From: Pseudomarimonas arenosa
Lineage (GTDB): Bacteria > Pseudomonadota > Gammaproteobacteria > Xanthomonadales > Xanthomonadaceae
Direction: 5' to 3'
DNA: 64,000 nt
Assembly (NCBI RefSeq): GCF_014841215.1
Contig: NZ_JACYTR010000014.1
Location: 35,040-99,039, forward strand
Below the pieces are notes generated by a model. It searched no databases, was not told where the DNA came from, and saw only the letters and a program-made list of their open reading frames with translations. The position numbers and the translations under genes are program-made. Shown piece by piece: positions 10,345 to 18,900 of the stretch; positions within the stretch are counted from its first letter, which is position 1; each line of letters opens with the position of its first letter.

Positions 10345-10407
10345 AATCAGCATCAATCCAAACCAAAGCTCAGATCCATACGCGAACACTTAACAAACGA
10401 GATCGCC

Positions 10408-10662
10408 ATGACCCTTGAAGATATCTTTGCCACCATCGTCGACCACACCCGAGAAGTCGTGCCCGGACTCGACGAGTATGCATTCCGGTTCACCGACTCC
10501 CTGCGCGAACTTGGCGCGAATTCAATCGAGCGCTCTGAAGTCGTGATGCTGACGCTCGAGTCGCTGTCATTGAAGGCGCCGATGGTTGAATTTGCTAAAG
10601 CCGAAAACATGGGCGAGCTGGCGACCCTGATGCACGCCCGGCTCTCAGCCTGCGCCGCGTGA
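10408..10662 (+). CDS. Stand-alone donor acyl carrier protein of the HMGS cassette
   Basis: An 84-residue ACP whose phosphopantetheine serine lies in LGANSIERSE (Ser 39). The NSI/GANS context is typical of the acetyl-donor ACPs that partner HMG synthases (AcpK / MacpC type), as distinct from the GFDSI of module ACPs. It would carry malonyl, be decarboxylated to acetyl by the following KS-like enzyme, and serve the HMGS. It sits exactly between ECH2 and the decarboxylating KS, as in other beta-branching cassettes. Confidence 0.92.
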   Translation: MTLEDIFATIVDHTREVVPGLDEYAFRFTDSLRELGANSIERSEVVMLTLESLSLKAPMVEFAKAENMGELATLMHARLSACAA

Positions 10663-10696
10663 ACGTGAATCGCTTTCAGGATGGACGGCTCTGAAC

Positions 10697-11929
10697 ATGC
10701 GTTCCGCTGAGCCCATCGTCGTCTCCGGCATCGGTGTGACCGCGTCGATCGGCCAAGGCCGGCGCCAGTTCACTGATGCGCTGCTGGCCGGCGAACACCG
10801 GTTCGCGGCAATGCAGCGTCCTGGCCGGCAGAAGCCGTCTGCGGCCGACGACGGCGGCGCTCCGTTCATTGGCGCGGAGATCGCCGAGCTGCGCATGCCG
10901 GAAGCCATTGCCGCGGCGAAGCTGCGCAACCTGTCGTGGTCGGCCCAGGTGGCGCTGGCGACGCTGCACGAAGCGTGGCAAGACGCCGGGCTCGATGACG
11001 TCGATCCGCGCCGGATCGGCCTGATCGTTGGCGGGTCCAACATCCAGCAGCGCGAGCTGGCGCTGAGCCAGGCCAAGTATCGGGACCAAGTGGAGTTCCT
11101 GCGTCCGACCCATGCGATGACCTTCATGGATACCGATCTGTGTGGCGTGTGCAGCGAAGTCTTCGGCATCCGCGGCCTCGCCATCACTGTCGGTGGCGCG
11201 TCTGCGAGCGGACAGCTGGCCGCGATCCAGGCGATCGAGGCGGTGCGCTCAGGGCAGGTCGATGTCTGCATTGCGCTGGGTGCGCTGATGGATCTCTCGT
11301 TCTTCGAGTGCCAGGCGTTCCGTTCGCTGGGCGCGATGGGCTCGGATCGTTTCGCCCGTGAGCCCGAGCGGGCCTGCCGGCCGTTCGACCGCAACCGCGA
11401 CGGTTTCATCTACGGCGAAGCCTGCGGAGCGATCGTGGTCCGCCGCGCCATCGACGCCACGCGCACCCCGTACGCCGAAGTCAGGGGCTGGGCCATGGCC
11501 TGGGACGGCAACCGCAATCCCAACCCATCGCTGGAAGGCGAAACTGCAGTGATCCGCGGCGCCTTGGCAATGGCCGGGCTGTCTGCGGAGGCGATCGACT
11601 ACGTCAATCCGCACGGCACCGCCTCGGTGGTCGGCGATGAAACCGAACTGGCCGCGCTAAGCGCCACTGGGCTGAATCGCGCCTATCTCAATACAACCAA
11701 GTCGCTGCTGGGGCATGCACTCAGTGCCGCCGGCATGGTGGAACTCATAGCGGTGATGCTGCAGATGCAGGTTAAGCGCCTGCATCCGTCGCGCAATCTG
11801 GATCAACCCATCGACGCGGGATTCCGCTGGGTGGGTTCGACTGCCATCGATCACGTCGTCGAGCGCGCGCTCAACATGAGCATGGGCTTCGGCGGCATTA
11901 ATACAGCGATCTGCCTGCAACGCGGCTGA
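10697..11929 (+). CDS. Free-standing ketosynthase-like malonyl-ACP decarboxylase (Cys to Ser)
   Basis: This 410-residue KS-fold protein provides acetyl-ACP for beta-branching. The KS nucleophile position reads VGGASASGQ (Ser 169), so the cysteine is serine, as in PksF-type decarboxylating ketosynthases. The other active-site loops persist as NPHGTASVVGDE and TKSLLGHALSAAG, keeping both histidines that support decarboxylation. This loss of condensing ability with retained decarboxylation is established for the family. A 33-nt gap with GGAGGA precedes the AT gene. Confidence 0.93.
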   Translation: MRSAEPIVVSGIGVTASIGQGRRQFTDALLAGEHRFAAMQRPGRQKPSAADDGGAPFIGAEIAELRMPEAIAAAKLRNLSWSAQVALATLHEAWQDAGLDDVDPRRIGLIVGGSNIQQRELALSQAKYRDQVEFLRPTHAMTFMDTDLCGVCSEVFGIRGLAITVGGASASGQLAAIQAIEAVRSGQVDVCIALGALMDLSFFECQAFRSLGAMGSDRFAREPERACRPFDRNRDGFIYGEACGAIVVRRAIDATRTPYAEVRGWAMAWDGNRNPNPSLEGETAVIRGALAMAGLSAEAIDYVNPHGTASVVGDETELAALSATGLNRAYLNTTKSLLGHALSAAGMVELIAVMLQMQVKRLHPSRNLDQPIDAGFRWVGSTAIDHVVERALNMSMGFGGINTAICLQRG

Positions 11930-11962
11930 TCCCACTTCATACACAGGCTTCAGGAGGATTCG

Positions 11963-13201
11963 ATGAAAACCTACATGTTCCCGGGGCAGGGCTCGCAGGC
12001 ACGCGGTATGGGCGGCGATCTGTTCGATGAATTCCCGGAGCTGACGGCAAAGGCCGACAAGCTGCTCGGCTACTCGATCAAGGAACTGTGTCTGGAAGAT
12101 CCGCGGCGCGAACTGAATAACACCCAGTTCACCCAGCCGGCGCTGTACGTGGTCAATGCGCTGTCGTACTACAAGCGGATCCAGGACACCGGCGAGACAC
12201 CCGATTACCTGGCCGGTCACAGCCTTGGCGAGTTCAATGCGCTGCTGGCGGCCGAATGTTTTAGCTTCGAGACCGGCCTGAAGCTGGTGAAGAAGCGCGG
12301 CGAGTTGATGAGCGCGGCGACCGAAGGCGCAATGGCCGCCATCGTCAACGCCAGCCGCGAGCAGGTCGAGGACGTGCTCAAAGAGAACGGGTTGAGCCAC
12401 GTCGACATCGCCAACCACAACACGCCGCAACAGATCGTCATCTCCGGGCCCACCGCCGACATCGCTGCCTGCCAGGAGATCTTCCAGTTCGACCGGGTGA
12501 TGTACGTGCCGCTCAATACCAGCGGCGCGTTTCATTCGCGACTGATGATGCCAGCGCGGCAGAAGTTCGAGGCCTTCCTCAAGAAGCGCAAGTTCTCCAA
12601 ACCGAAGATACCGGTGATTGCCAACCTGACGGCCAAGCCCTACCCGAATGCTGCCGTCGTCGAATACCTGTCGAAGCAGATCTCCAGCACGGTGCAGTGG
12701 AGCGACACGATCCACTACCTCATGTCGCTCTCGGATGCGATGGAATTCGTCGAGATTGGCCACGGCAATGTGCTGGCGAAGATGATCCTCAAGATCAAGC
12801 AGATCGCCGCGCAGGAAGTCGCGGAGCAGGCGCCGCAAGCACCAGCGCCAGCGCAAGCCGAGGAGAAACCGGAGACTCGGAACGTGCGTGCCGTCGATGC
12901 CGTAGCGCCGACGTCGGCAAGCGCCGCGAACGATGCCGGCAACGCGCGTGGAGAATCAAATGACAGTGCGCGCACCGATCGTTTCGCGCTCGCCGAGCAG
13001 AAGGTCGCGGCCTGGAACCGCCGCCATCCGGTCGGCACCCGAGTGAAGTCGCTGGTGGAGCACGGCGCGCTGGTCACGCGTACGCCGGCCGTGCTGCTGT
13101 TCGGCCATCGTGCGGCCGTCTACATGGAGGGCTTCAACGGTTATTTCGATCTCGACGAGCTGTCACTCGACGATTCGCTTGACCAACAGTCGGCGGCCTG
13201 A
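11963..13201 (+). CDS. Trans-acting malonyl acyltransferase with C-terminal extra domain
   Basis: The N-terminal 285 residues form a FabD-like acyltransferase: PGQGSQ at the start, nucleophile in GHSLGEF (Ser 87), and GAFHS (His 191), the motif associated with malonyl specificity. It should load the AT-less modules and possibly the free ACPs. A strong ribosome-binding site (AGGAGG) precedes the ATG. After an Ala/Pro/Glu-rich linker (about 290-335) there is an additional segment of about 75 residues with HPVGTRVKSL and LFGHRAAVYMEGFNGYF. I believe similar tails occur on some other trans-ATs, but I cannot name the domain. The protein is 412 residues against roughly 290-320 for a bare AT. Confidence 0.93.
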   Translation: MKTYMFPGQGSQARGMGGDLFDEFPELTAKADKLLGYSIKELCLEDPRRELNNTQFTQPALYVVNALSYYKRIQDTGETPDYLAGHSLGEFNALLAAECFSFETGLKLVKKRGELMSAATEGAMAAIVNASREQVEDVLKENGLSHVDIANHNTPQQIVISGPTADIAACQEIFQFDRVMYVPLNTSGAFHSRLMMPARQKFEAFLKKRKFSKPKIPVIANLTAKPYPNAAVVEYLSKQISSTVQWSDTIHYLMSLSDAMEFVEIGHGNVLAKMILKIKQIAAQEVAEQAPQAPAPAQAEEKPETRNVRAVDAVAPTSASAANDAGNARGESNDSARTDRFALAEQKVAAWNRRHPVGTRVKSLVEHGALVTRTPAVLLFGHRAAVYMEGFNGYFDLDELSLDDSLDQQSAA

Positions 13202-13207
13202 TCCTCC

Positions 13208-14242
13208 ATGCGCCTACCTCTTGTCTTCATGTTTTCCGGGCAAGGCTCGCAGTACCACCAGATGGGACGCGAGCTTTACGACCGGCATCCCAGATTTCGA
13301 CTGTGGATGGACCACTGCGATGAAATCGCCGCGCCGCTGATCGGCGGCTCGCTCTGCGACGTGCTGTACCGCGACGGCGACAAGGGACAGCCGTTCGATC
13401 GCCTGCTGCACACCAATCCGGCGCTGGTCGCGTTCGAGTTCAGCCTGGCGCGGGTGCTGATCGAAGCGGGCGCCAGCCCGGACTATCTGCTTGGCTACAG
13501 TCTGGGCGAACTCACTGCCGCGATCGTCGGCGAAGCGCTGTCCATCGAGCAGGGCATCGGCTTGGCGGTCGATTACGCCCGGCTGATTGAGGCTGAAAGC
13601 CCGCTGGCGACGATGCTGGCGGTGGTCGACGTGCCCGACATCGAAACGCGCTATGCCGACCAGTTCGCGGGGTGCTGGGTGACCGCGCGCAATTTCGACC
13701 GACATCTCGTGGTGACCGGGCCGGTCGACGCGATTGCACCCTTGCGCGAAGCACTGGCGCGAGACGGCGTGGTGCATCAAGTACTGTCTGTTAAGTACGG
13801 CTTTCACACCGAAATGCAGCAGGCGCTCGAAGCGCCGTTTATGGCGCTGGCAAGAACCTTGGACTTCGCACCGCTGCGCACGCCGATGGTGTCGTGTCTG
13901 GACGGCCGGGTGTACCACGGTGACAGCGATCCCCAGGACTGGCTGCGGCGCATGTGGACCACGTTCCGCCAGCCGGTCGAATTCGCTTCCACGGTGCGCA
14001 GTCTGCTCGACAGGGGCGACTTTCATTTCCTCGATGTGGGCCCCAGCGGAACCCTGGCGACCTTCGTCAAGTACCTGCTCCCGGCTGACAGCGCATCAAC
14101 CTTTAACGATGTGATCAATCCCTTCGGCATGGACGAGCAGAAATACCGCGGCGCGCTGCAGGCGATCGGCCTCAGCGATGCCGCCAGCACCGCGGACGAA
14201 CTCGGCAACGTCTCCTATTCCGCACGGAGGGCGTTCGTTTGA
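13208..14242 (+). CDS. AT-fold acyl hydrolase (PedC-like proofreading enzyme)
   Basis: This is the second acyltransferase-fold protein in tandem, 344 residues, starting 7 nt after the AT stop. It has SGQGSQ and the nucleophile in GYSLGEL (Ser 98), with GFHTEM where malonyl ATs have GAFHS. In trans-AT systems, AT homologues with GYSLG act as acyl hydrolases that clear stalled chains (PedC, first AT of BaeC type). Loading activity cannot be excluded from sequence. The gene overlaps the following thioesterase by four bases. Confidence 0.85.
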   Translation: MRLPLVFMFSGQGSQYHQMGRELYDRHPRFRLWMDHCDEIAAPLIGGSLCDVLYRDGDKGQPFDRLLHTNPALVAFEFSLARVLIEAGASPDYLLGYSLGELTAAIVGEALSIEQGIGLAVDYARLIEAESPLATMLAVVDVPDIETRYADQFAGCWVTARNFDRHLVVTGPVDAIAPLREALARDGVVHQVLSVKYGFHTEMQQALEAPFMALARTLDFAPLRTPMVSCLDGRVYHGDSDPQDWLRRMWTTFRQPVEFASTVRSLLDRGDFHFLDVGPSGTLATFVKYLLPADSASTFNDVINPFGMDEQKYRGALQAIGLSDAASTADELGNVSYSARRAFV

Positions 14243-14664
14243 ACCGATTCTTCGAAATGGGCCAGCAAGTGCTGGTATCGCAGCCCTTCAGCAGACTGCT
14301 GGGCACGGAGCTGTGCGAGCTTTCCGAGGGCTATGCCGAACTGTCGCTGCGGATCCGCGAGGATTTCAAGCAGAGTTACGGCTTCGTGCATGGCGGCGTC
14401 GTCAGCTATCTGGCCGACAACTGCCTGACCTTTGCCGGCGCGACCGTGCTGGGTCAGTGCGTGACCTCGGAATTCAAGATTAATTATGTGATGCCGACCA
14501 TTGGCGATCTGCTGGTCGCCAAGTCCTCCGTGCTGTCCTTCGCATTACGGCAGGCGGTGTGCGAATGCAAGGTCTACGTCGTTCGCAAACAGGAATCCAT
14601 CCTGGTCGCGGCGGCACAAGGCACGATCGTCAAGATCGAAACCGATATCAGGACGGCCGCATGA
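14239..14664 (+). CDS. Hotdog-fold thioesterase, PaaI family
   Basis: A 141-residue protein with the PaaI-type hotdog core: GFVHGGVVSYLADNCLTFA, in which HGG and the following Asp are characteristic active-site positions. It starts at TTG 14239, overlapping the upstream stop by four bases, with CGGAGGG about 8 nt before it; a later in-frame ATG would cut into the N-terminal helix. A small thioesterase beside the acyl hydrolase suggests a housekeeping role, such as removing unwanted acyl groups from ACPs or CoA. A specific tailoring hydrolysis is possible. Confidence 0.85.
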   Translation: MNRFFEMGQQVLVSQPFSRLLGTELCELSEGYAELSLRIREDFKQSYGFVHGGVVSYLADNCLTFAGATVLGQCVTSEFKINYVMPTIGDLLVAKSSVLSFALRQAVCECKVYVVRKQESILVAAAQGTIVKIETDIRTAA

Positions 14665-15653
14665 AGGCCGTCGTCTACCACCAGTACGGGTCACCCGATG
14701 TTCTGCAGCTACAGGACATGGCGATGCCGGAACTGCGCCCGCATGAGCTACGCATCCGCATGCGTGCCGCTTCGATCAACCCTGCCGATCTCTATATTCT
14801 GCGCGGAAGCCCTTACATGCTGCGGCTTCAGATCGGCCTGAAACGCCCGAAGAACAACGGTATTGGCCTCGATTTCGCAGGGGTTGTCGATGCCGTCGGC
14901 AGCGATAACACCGGGTTCCGTGTCGGCGATGAAGTGTTCGGCCAGACCGCGCACAATTCCTCCGGTCGCACCCGCGCACTCGCTGAATACCTGTGTGTCG
15001 ACGCAGCGGTCGCGGTGAAGAAGCCGCAGGGAGTCGGCTTCGCCGAAGCCGCCACCGTCCCGATGGCGGGTTGCACGGCGCTGTACGCCGTGCGCGACTA
15101 TGGCCAAGTGACGTCCGGACAGCAGGTGCTGATCAACGGCGCGGGCGGCGGAGTGGGTGTGCATGCCGTGCAGCTGGCAAAGCATTTCGGCGCCACGGTG
15201 ACCGCTGTGTGCAGCGAAGCCAAGCGCTCGCTGATGCAGGACATTGGCGCCGATCATGTCATCGACTATAGAACACATGATTTCACCGAGGGTTCTAACC
15301 GCTACGACGTGATCGTCGACACGATCAGTAGCCAAACCCTGCGTCGCTGCCGGCGCGTGCTCGCGCCGCAAGGTCGATTCATCTGGGTGGGAGGACCCAG
15401 CACGAACCATTGGGTCGGCCCGCTGCGCCTCGCGCTGAACGTGTTCGCGATGTCGCTGATCGACCGCGGACATCGTTGGATCGTGGTGGCGAAAAATCCC
15501 ACCGCCGAGGATCTGGCGACCCTCGCCGGGTTGCTGGAGCAAGGGGCGCTTCGCCCGGTCATCGATCGGCGTTTCCCGCTCGGGGACGCTGCCGATGCCT
15601 TCCGTCATCTGGAGAAAGGCCATGCGAGCGGAAAGATCGTTGTCGAAATCTGA
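14661..15653 (+). CDS. Medium-chain dehydrogenase/reductase, quinone-oxidoreductase-like
   Basis: This 330-residue MDR-superfamily protein has an N-terminal GroES-like domain (GLDFAGVVDAVG, VGDEVFGQT) and a Rossmann domain with INGAGGGVGVHAVQLAK. It lacks the structural-zinc cysteine cluster, as in zinc-free quinone reductase or enoyl reductase types. It starts at the ATG overlapping the thioesterase stop (ATGA); the longer frame from 14559 would overlap that gene by about 100 nt. In this context it may be a trans-acting enoyl reductase or a tailoring reductase. The usual trans-ER of trans-AT clusters is a flavin enzyme of a different fold, so the role is open. Confidence 0.85.
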   Translation: MKAVVYHQYGSPDVLQLQDMAMPELRPHELRIRMRAASINPADLYILRGSPYMLRLQIGLKRPKNNGIGLDFAGVVDAVGSDNTGFRVGDEVFGQTAHNSSGRTRALAEYLCVDAAVAVKKPQGVGFAEAATVPMAGCTALYAVRDYGQVTSGQQVLINGAGGGVGVHAVQLAKHFGATVTAVCSEAKRSLMQDIGADHVIDYRTHDFTEGSNRYDVIVDTISSQTLRRCRRVLAPQGRFIWVGGPSTNHWVGPLRLALNVFAMSLIDRGHRWIVVAKNPTAEDLATLAGLLEQGALRPVIDRRFPLGDAADAFRHLEKGHASGKIVVEI

Positions 15654-15778
15654 CCTGTGCCGGGGAAGCATCGCGGGCGGAGGCGGCGACCTTGATTCGC
15701 CAAAGAACGCCGACATTCTCACGGCGCGCCGCGGACGGAACGCATGGGAACCACTGAACACGTCCGACGAAGCGAACT

Positions 15779-15826
15779 CGCCCCTTGAGTCAAGGGGCGG
15801 CAAAGCCCTGCAGCGCAGGGCTTTGC
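15779..15826 (+). promoter_or_regulatory. Two back-to-back perfect hairpins upstream of the 3525-residue PKS
   Basis: Hairpin 1 has 8-bp arms (CGCCCCTT at 15779-15786, AAGGGGCG at 15792-15799) around a 5-nt loop. Hairpin 2 follows with no gap and has 12-bp arms (GCAAAGCCCTGC at 15800-15811, GCAGGGCTTTGC at 15815-15826) around a 3-nt loop. The tract lies in the 252-nt gap between the MDR gene and the synthase at 15906, the longest gap within the PKS-gene run. No run of T follows, so it is not a standard intrinsic terminator. It could protect mRNA, slow ribosomes or act in attenuation. The rest of the gap (15654-15778) shows nothing I recognise. Confidence 0.7.
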
Positions 15827-15851
15827 GGGGATGTGGAGGTAATACGAACGC

Positions 15852-15902
15852 ATGCAGAACCGCAACTTCGATACTCGTTCCGAGCTTCCCAAGGAATGCT
15901 GA
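15852..15902 (+). CDS. Putative 16-codon leader peptide before the large PKS gene
   Basis: A short frame encodes MQNRNFDTRSELPKEC, preceded by a strong GGAGGT ribosome-binding site (15835-15840, 11 nt spacing). Its TGA ends 3 nt before the ATG of the 10.6-kb synthase gene, and the AAGGAA that serves that start lies inside the leader's last codons. This geometry would give translational coupling by reinitiation. The peptide has no obvious run of a single amino acid, though it ends in cysteine. It could be chance; the ribosome-binding site and exact spacing are the only support. Confidence 0.4.
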   Translation: MQNRNFDTRSELPKEC

Positions 15903-15905
15903 GCA

Positions 15906-18900
15906 ATGATCGACCACGACACCCTGCACGAGCGCACCGAGACCTATCTCAAATCGCTGATCTGCGACGCGGCGGATGCGGCGCTGGTGTTCGATGCAGA
16001 AACGCCGTTCGGCGAACTCGGTGTTAACTCGTTTCTGGTCTTGAAGATACTCAAGCGCCTGGAACAGGATTTCGGCACCTTGCCAAAGACCCTGCTGTTC
16101 GAGAACTTCAATGTTCGCGATCTCGCCCGGTATTTCGTCAAGGCGCATACCGACGTGCTGTTAAGCAAATTCCCCGACGTCTCGCCGTCTGCGCCCGCCC
16201 AGGCGGAGCCGCGGCTGGCGAATGCTGCCGCGCATCTGGCGCCAGCGCAAGTCAACACTGCTCGAGCGGCTACGATCCCGACGGGCGAAGCGCAGCTGCC
16301 GGCGATGGTTGCGCTCAACCATCTGCATCGCTACCCGGAACTCGAACAACGCCGGCGCGAGATCTTCGATCGATACAAGAACGAATCCTCGGTGTCACGC
16401 GGCACCGCGATGATCGCGCCACTGCTGTTCTTCGGAGACGCGCAGCACGGTTACTTCAACTGCGGCAAAGGCAAGGGCATCTTGCTGGCGTATGGCTATA
16501 CCGGCCCGGCAGAGCACTTCCCGCCGCTTGCTGAGCAGCTGTACCAGTACTGCGAAGCACATAGCCTGCAGTTCAATCTGTTCGTCGAAGACCGGCTGCC
16601 CGAGCTGTGCGGCAAGCGTTTCTCTGCGACGCCGTTCGGGGTGATGCAGCGGGTGACCAATCTGCCGTCGTTCACGCTGGAAGGCCAGAAGATGAAGCGC
16701 CTGCGCTATCAGGTGTCGAAGTTCGCCAACGCCGGCGCCTGCCGTACCGAAGAGTTCGTCTGCGGTAGCGATGCCAAGACCGCCAAGGCGGTGGCCGACA
16801 TCATCGATCGGTGGTGCGCGACGCGCACCAAGGTCAATCCGCTGATCCACATCGTCAAGGCCGAGATCCTTGCCGGCACCCTGGACCGCGAGCACCGGCT
16901 GTTCCTGACCTATGTCGACGATGTCCTGCAGAACGCGATCCTGGTGTCGCCGCTGGCGGCCGGCGCTGGCTATCTGATGGATCTCGAATTCTACGGACCG
17001 GACATGCCGCTCGGTGGGCTGGAATTTGCCATCGTCAACATTATCCAGACCCTGCGCGACGAAGGCTGCAGCGTCTTCAGCCTTGGCGGCACCTACGGCT
17101 GCAAACTCGCCGATTCGCCCGACGCCGACCCGGCGATCGAGAGCATCCTCGAAGACCTGCGCAGCCAGGACATCTTCAACGACGCCGGCAATCTGCAGTT
17201 CAAGAACAAGTTCCGCCCCGAAAGCAAGGACATCTTCCTGTGCCGGGCGGTGGATGCCGGCAAGGCGGACAACGTCCTCGACATTATCCTGATGATCGCC
17301 GACCCCTCGATCATGGACGACGAACTTTCAACCGACGACGGGGCGCTCGCGCCAGCGTCCGCCGCAGCAGCGAATGCGGCGCCGACGTCGCCAGGCCTTC
17401 CGGCGCCAGCCTCGACCGTCGCCACAACCGTCACGTTCGACATCGCATCCAACCCGCGCTGGAAGGCGCTGGAAGCGGCCGGATTTAATCCGCTGAACAT
17501 CCCCGCCGAGCAGGTCGACTTCGATCTGAAGACCGACTCCTGGGCGCAGCTGCAGCTGACCGCCATCGACAAGCAGATGGCTTTGCTGTTCGCGCAGATC
17601 CAGCGGCCGATCGACGTGAACGCCGGCCTGCGCCGGGTATTTCCGTTCAAGCACTTCACCCTCGCCGAATCAGGACGCGCCGCCGAAGCACTGTTCTGCC
17701 AGGTGTGGGAGAAGAAGGGCCGGGTGCCGCAGAATATCCTGTTCCCCAGCACCATCTTCCATCAGATCGACAACGGCTTCTCGCCGGTGGAACTTCCGGT
17801 TGCCGATGTGTTCGATCTGCAGTCCGACGCGCCGTTCAAGGGCAATATCGATCTGTCCGCGCTGCGGGCGGAGATCGCCGCCCATGCGGCGGACATCGGC
17901 TACGTCTGCATCGAACTCGCCGACAACGCTGCGGGCGGCGGCGCAGTATCGCTGGCGCACCTGCGCGAGGTGAAGGCGCTGCTGCAAGCGCAACGGATTC
18001 CGTTGGTGCTCGACGCTACGCGCGTGCTGGAAAACGCGCTGAAGGTGATCGAGCACGATCCCGAATGGCACGATGCCTCGCTGTGGCAAGTCGCCGAGGC
18101 GCTGTTGTCGCAGGCCGACGTGGTGATGGTCAGCCTGGCCAAGGATTTCTGCGTCAACAAGGGTGGGCTGATCGCCAGCAACGATCAGGCGCTGCACGAT
18201 CGGCTGCAAGCTTTGCAACAGCACGGTGGCAAAGCGCTGGACGTCACCGAAAAGAAGTGCATTGCGGCGTCGCTGCAGAACCGCGCCTACCTCGAAACTC
18301 AGGTCCGTCGCCGCGTCGATGCCGTGCGTGCGCTGGCAATGCGTCTGGCGGAACGGCAAGTGCCTGTCGTGCGCCCGGCGTCGGCCCACTGCGTGTTGAT
18401 CGACGTCAAGCGGATTCCGGCGTTTCGTGATCTCCTCGCTCCGGTCGCATCGTTCGCGGCATGGCTGTATCTGGCGACCGGCATCCGTGCAGGGGCACAC
18501 AGCGTCGGTATGCAGCAGAACACCTCGCTCAACCAGCTGGTCAGGCTGGCCATTCCCGTTGGCCTCAAAGCCGACGAGGTCAAGCAGCTGGGCGACCGGC
18601 TGGTGAATGCGTTCGCAGACATCGGCAATATTCCCGATCTCAGCGCCGCCGAAGGCGTGGGCGATCTCAACGCCCGGCTCAGCCTGCATCGGCTGCTGTC
18701 GCCGCAGCGCGTCGCAGCGGCACACACAGACAAAGCGCAGGGCTCTGGGGCGCAACCGTCGCAGACTAAACTGCAGGTTTCAGCGCCACACGCGCCAGAG
18801 CCGGATGCGGCGCACAGCCTGCAAGCCTCCGCAGCGCGCGAATCCGACACGCCGATGCCGATCGACATGGACATCGCGATCGTCGGCATGGCGGCGCGTT

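Noticed and set aside
10697..11929. Chain-initiating or elongating ketosynthase (FabF-like)
   Set aside because: The active-site cysteine is serine and the gene lies in the HMGS cassette, which together indicate the decarboxylating type.
15779..15830. Intrinsic terminator at the double hairpin
   Set aside because: No T run follows either stem, and the operon orientation continues, so it is recorded as a regulatory candidate instead.
15595..15909. 104-codon + strand frame across the MDR-PKS gap
   Set aside because: It begins inside the MDR gene, reads through both hairpins and has low-complexity Arg/Ala/Ser content. The 16-codon frame with a real ribosome-binding site fits better.
17430..18700. 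Reading the PLP region as a fused stand-alone tryptophanase for indole production
   Set aside because: It is in frame between an ACP-linked domain and a KS within one polypeptide, so a carrier-bound substrate is much more likely than free tryptophan.
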